Shown piece after piece: positions 6,444 to 6,910 of a stretch of 6,910 nucleotides of DNA (position 1 is the first letter of the stretch; every line of letters starts with the position of its first letter). Location of the stretch: NCBI GenBank assembly GCA_035456465.1, contig DATIDD010000091.1:1-6910 (forward strand), given 5' to 3'. The notes beneath the pieces are model-generated. The model did not search any database. It saw only the letters and a list, made by a program, of their open reading frames with translations, and had not been told where the DNA came from. This DNA comes from DATHTC01 sp035456465. Lineage in GTDB: Bacteria > Actinomycetota > Thermoleophilia > Gaiellales > Gaiellaceae. The position numbers and the translations under genes are program-made.

Positions 6444-6597
6444 AGCTGGGGTCGTCCGCGTCGGCGTCCGCGTCGGAGTCGTCAGCGTCGGCGTCCGTCT
6501 GATCCGAGTCGTCGGTGTCGGCCGGCATGGTCGCGGCAGGGTCGCCGGTGATCGGCTCGATCTCCTCGTCCGACAGCGTGGTGGGCTCGGTGTCCAT
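6442..6597 (-). CDS. 51-residue acidic peptide with leader-like N-terminus and Asp-rich repeat tail (candidate RiPP precursor)
   Basis: The ATG at 6597 is preceded by AGGAGG with a 5-base spacer, the best Shine-Dalgarno in the window, so this small ORF is probably translated. Residues 7-18 (TLSDEEIEPITG) resemble the leader of double-glycine-type peptides (LSDEEL...GG), with G18-D19 in place of GG. Residues 27-51 hold 13 Asp among 25, in imperfect units beginning Asp-Asp: 29-38, 39-47 and 48-51. There is no Lys, Arg, His, Cys or aromatic residue, and side-chain charge is about -20. It sits 20 bases after the exporter permease gene and immediately before the JmjC oxygenase frame. I infer a secreted, possibly Asp-hydroxylated peptide; the permease supplies export and the oxygenase modification. 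Alternatives are an unstructured acidic protein, a metal-binding peptide, or an acidic partner of the oxygenase. I recognise no named family. A longer frame starting at 6801 overlaps the permease gene and is rejected. Confidence 0.72.
   Translation of the reverse strand: MDTEPTTLSDEEIEPITGDPAATMPADTDDSDQTDADADDSDADADADDPS
6445..6513 (-). repeat. Tandem Asp-rich repeat in the acidic peptide gene
   Basis: Three units begin with GACGAC on the minus strand: 6484-6513 (DDSDQTDADA), 6457-6483 (DDSDADADA) and a truncated 6445-6456 (DDPS). Unit 2 lacks one codon relative to unit 1. The core of alternating GAC and GCS codons gives Asp every second residue. The units look like internal duplications, as found in multi-core precursor peptides, but low-complexity GAC/GCG runs also expand by slippage in GC-rich DNA. 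Confidence 0.65.
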
Positions 6598-6602
6598 CCG
6601 TC

Positions 6603-6608
6603 CTCCTG
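6603..6608 (-). promoter_or_regulatory. Strong ribosome binding site of the acidic peptide
   Basis: The minus strand reads AGGAGG five bases before the ATG at 6597 (gacaggaggacggATG). It lies within the 20-base gap after the permease stop codon, so the peptide has its own efficient translation start. By contrast the permease stop is close enough that both genes are surely on one transcript unless a promoter lies inside the permease gene. Confidence 0.75.
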
Positions 6609-6617
6609 TCTCGGGGG

Positions 6618-6910
6618 CTAGAGCGTGCGCTGGTATGCCCGAAAGGCCCACGTCGCGAACGCGGTGGTGGCGGTCGTGAACGCGACGAGCAGCGCGAGGT
6701 ACATCCCGACCTCTGCCCAGTCGGGGCCCGGGAGCACCGGCTCGCGCGCGCTGCGGACGGCCCACTCGACCGGGTTGACGGCCGACGCGCTGCGCATCCA
6801 CCCGGGGATCAGGTTCCGCGCGATCAGCATCGACGAGAAGAACATCAGTGGCAGCCCGATGAAGTTGGCCACGGCGATCATCGACGCCTCCTTCCGGGTG
6901 AGGAGCGCCA
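6618..6910 (-). CDS. ABC-2 type transporter permease (C-terminal part, cut by window edge)
   Basis: The frame enters from the right edge and ends at TAG 6618-6620; about 97 codons are visible. ALLTRKEASMIAVANFIGLP leads into PLMFFSSMLIARNLIPGWMR, then NPVEWAVRSAREPVL, the classic end of ABC-2 membrane subunits of the DrrB type (hydrophobic span, F-S-S, an amphipathic P-x-W-M turn, N-P-v-e-w-a-v-R). A last transmembrane helix follows (VGMYLALLVAFTTATTAFATWAF) and a short basic tail ends AYQRTL. ABC-2 permeases pair with an ATPase subunit and export lipids, drugs or peptides; the ATPase gene is presumably beyond the window on the right. The gene lies 20 bases upstream of the acidic peptide, which could be its cargo or merely a neighbour. 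The ATG at 6881 is internal, not the start. Confidence 0.87.
   Translation of the reverse strand, partial: ALLTRKEASMIAVANFIGLPLMFFSSMLIARNLIPGWMRSASAVNPVEWAVRSAREPVLPGPDWAEVGMYLALLVAFTTATTAFATWAFRAYQRTL

Noticed and set aside
4170..6551. Plus-strand open frame of 793 codons across the Suc_Fer-like and oxygenase genes
   Set aside because: Arg/Ala-rich composition, no domains, and it covers well-supported genes in other frames.
6442..6597. Acidic peptide as a lanthipeptide, thiopeptide or radical-SAM crosslinked peptide
   Set aside because: It lacks Cys and aromatic residues, and no cyclase, dehydratase, YcaO or radical SAM gene is in view.
6598..6801. Longer version of the acidic peptide starting at 6801
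   Set aside because: The added part overlaps the permease gene in another frame and is Arg-rich shadow sequence; the ATG at 6597 has an excellent AGGAGG site.
1..6910. CRISPR array, tRNA, rRNA, insertion sequence or prophage genes
   Set aside because: No spaced direct repeats, cloverleaf sequence, transposase motifs or phage proteins were found by eye on either strand.

Overview
This 6.9 kb window comes from a very GC-rich chromosome, judged by eye at about 75% GC. Third codon positions are almost all G or C, GTG starts are common, and genes overlap by a few bases. Protein style fits Actinomycetota, most likely the Thermoleophilia (Solirubrobacterales/Gaiellales type); the phylum is a fair inference, the class a weaker one. 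High GC leaves long open frames on the wrong strand, and most of these are shadows. No rRNA, tRNA, CRISPR array, insertion sequence or integrase is visible.

Left part (1-1420). A secreted protein with S-layer-homology-like repeats is cut by the left edge and read on the minus strand. Across a 92-base divergent gap, which holds an imperfect hairpin and one AT-rich patch, lies a 53-residue plus-strand ORF resembling the small epsilon-type subunits of actinobacterial acyl-CoA carboxylases. It converges on pgsA (phosphatidylglycerophosphate synthase, minus strand); the two share one palindromic CTAG as overlapping stop codons.

Centre (1443-5295, plus strand). A tight three-gene operon: a fused biotin carboxylase/biotin carrier protein (alpha subunit of acetyl- or propionyl-CoA carboxylase), a METTL25/RRNAD1-like class I methyltransferase, and a sucrase/ferredoxin-like (Apd1-type thioredoxin-like ferredoxin) protein. 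Both internal junctions are 4-base GTGA overlaps, so translation is probably coupled. The carboxylase and PgsA both belong to membrane-lipid synthesis and start only 22 bases apart, divergently.

Right part (5292-6910, minus strand). An apparent operon runs inward from the right edge: the C-terminal end of an ABC-2 type exporter permease, a 51-residue very acidic peptide with an excellent Shine-Dalgarno, and a ROXA/NO66-type JmjC Fe(II)/2-oxoglutarate oxygenase. The peptide has a leader-like LSDEEIEPITG segment followed by an Asp-Ala/Asp-Ser repeat tail. Exporter, leader-plus-repeat peptide and protein hydroxylase together suggest an uncharacterised RiPP-like (ribosomally made, modified peptide) cassette; this is the most interesting content of the window. 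The oxygenase frame carries clear family sequence upstream of its first ATG, up to the peptide's stop codon, but has no ATG, GTG or TTG there. An unusual start, recoding or a sequence error must therefore be considered. This operon converges on the central one, again through a shared CTAG.
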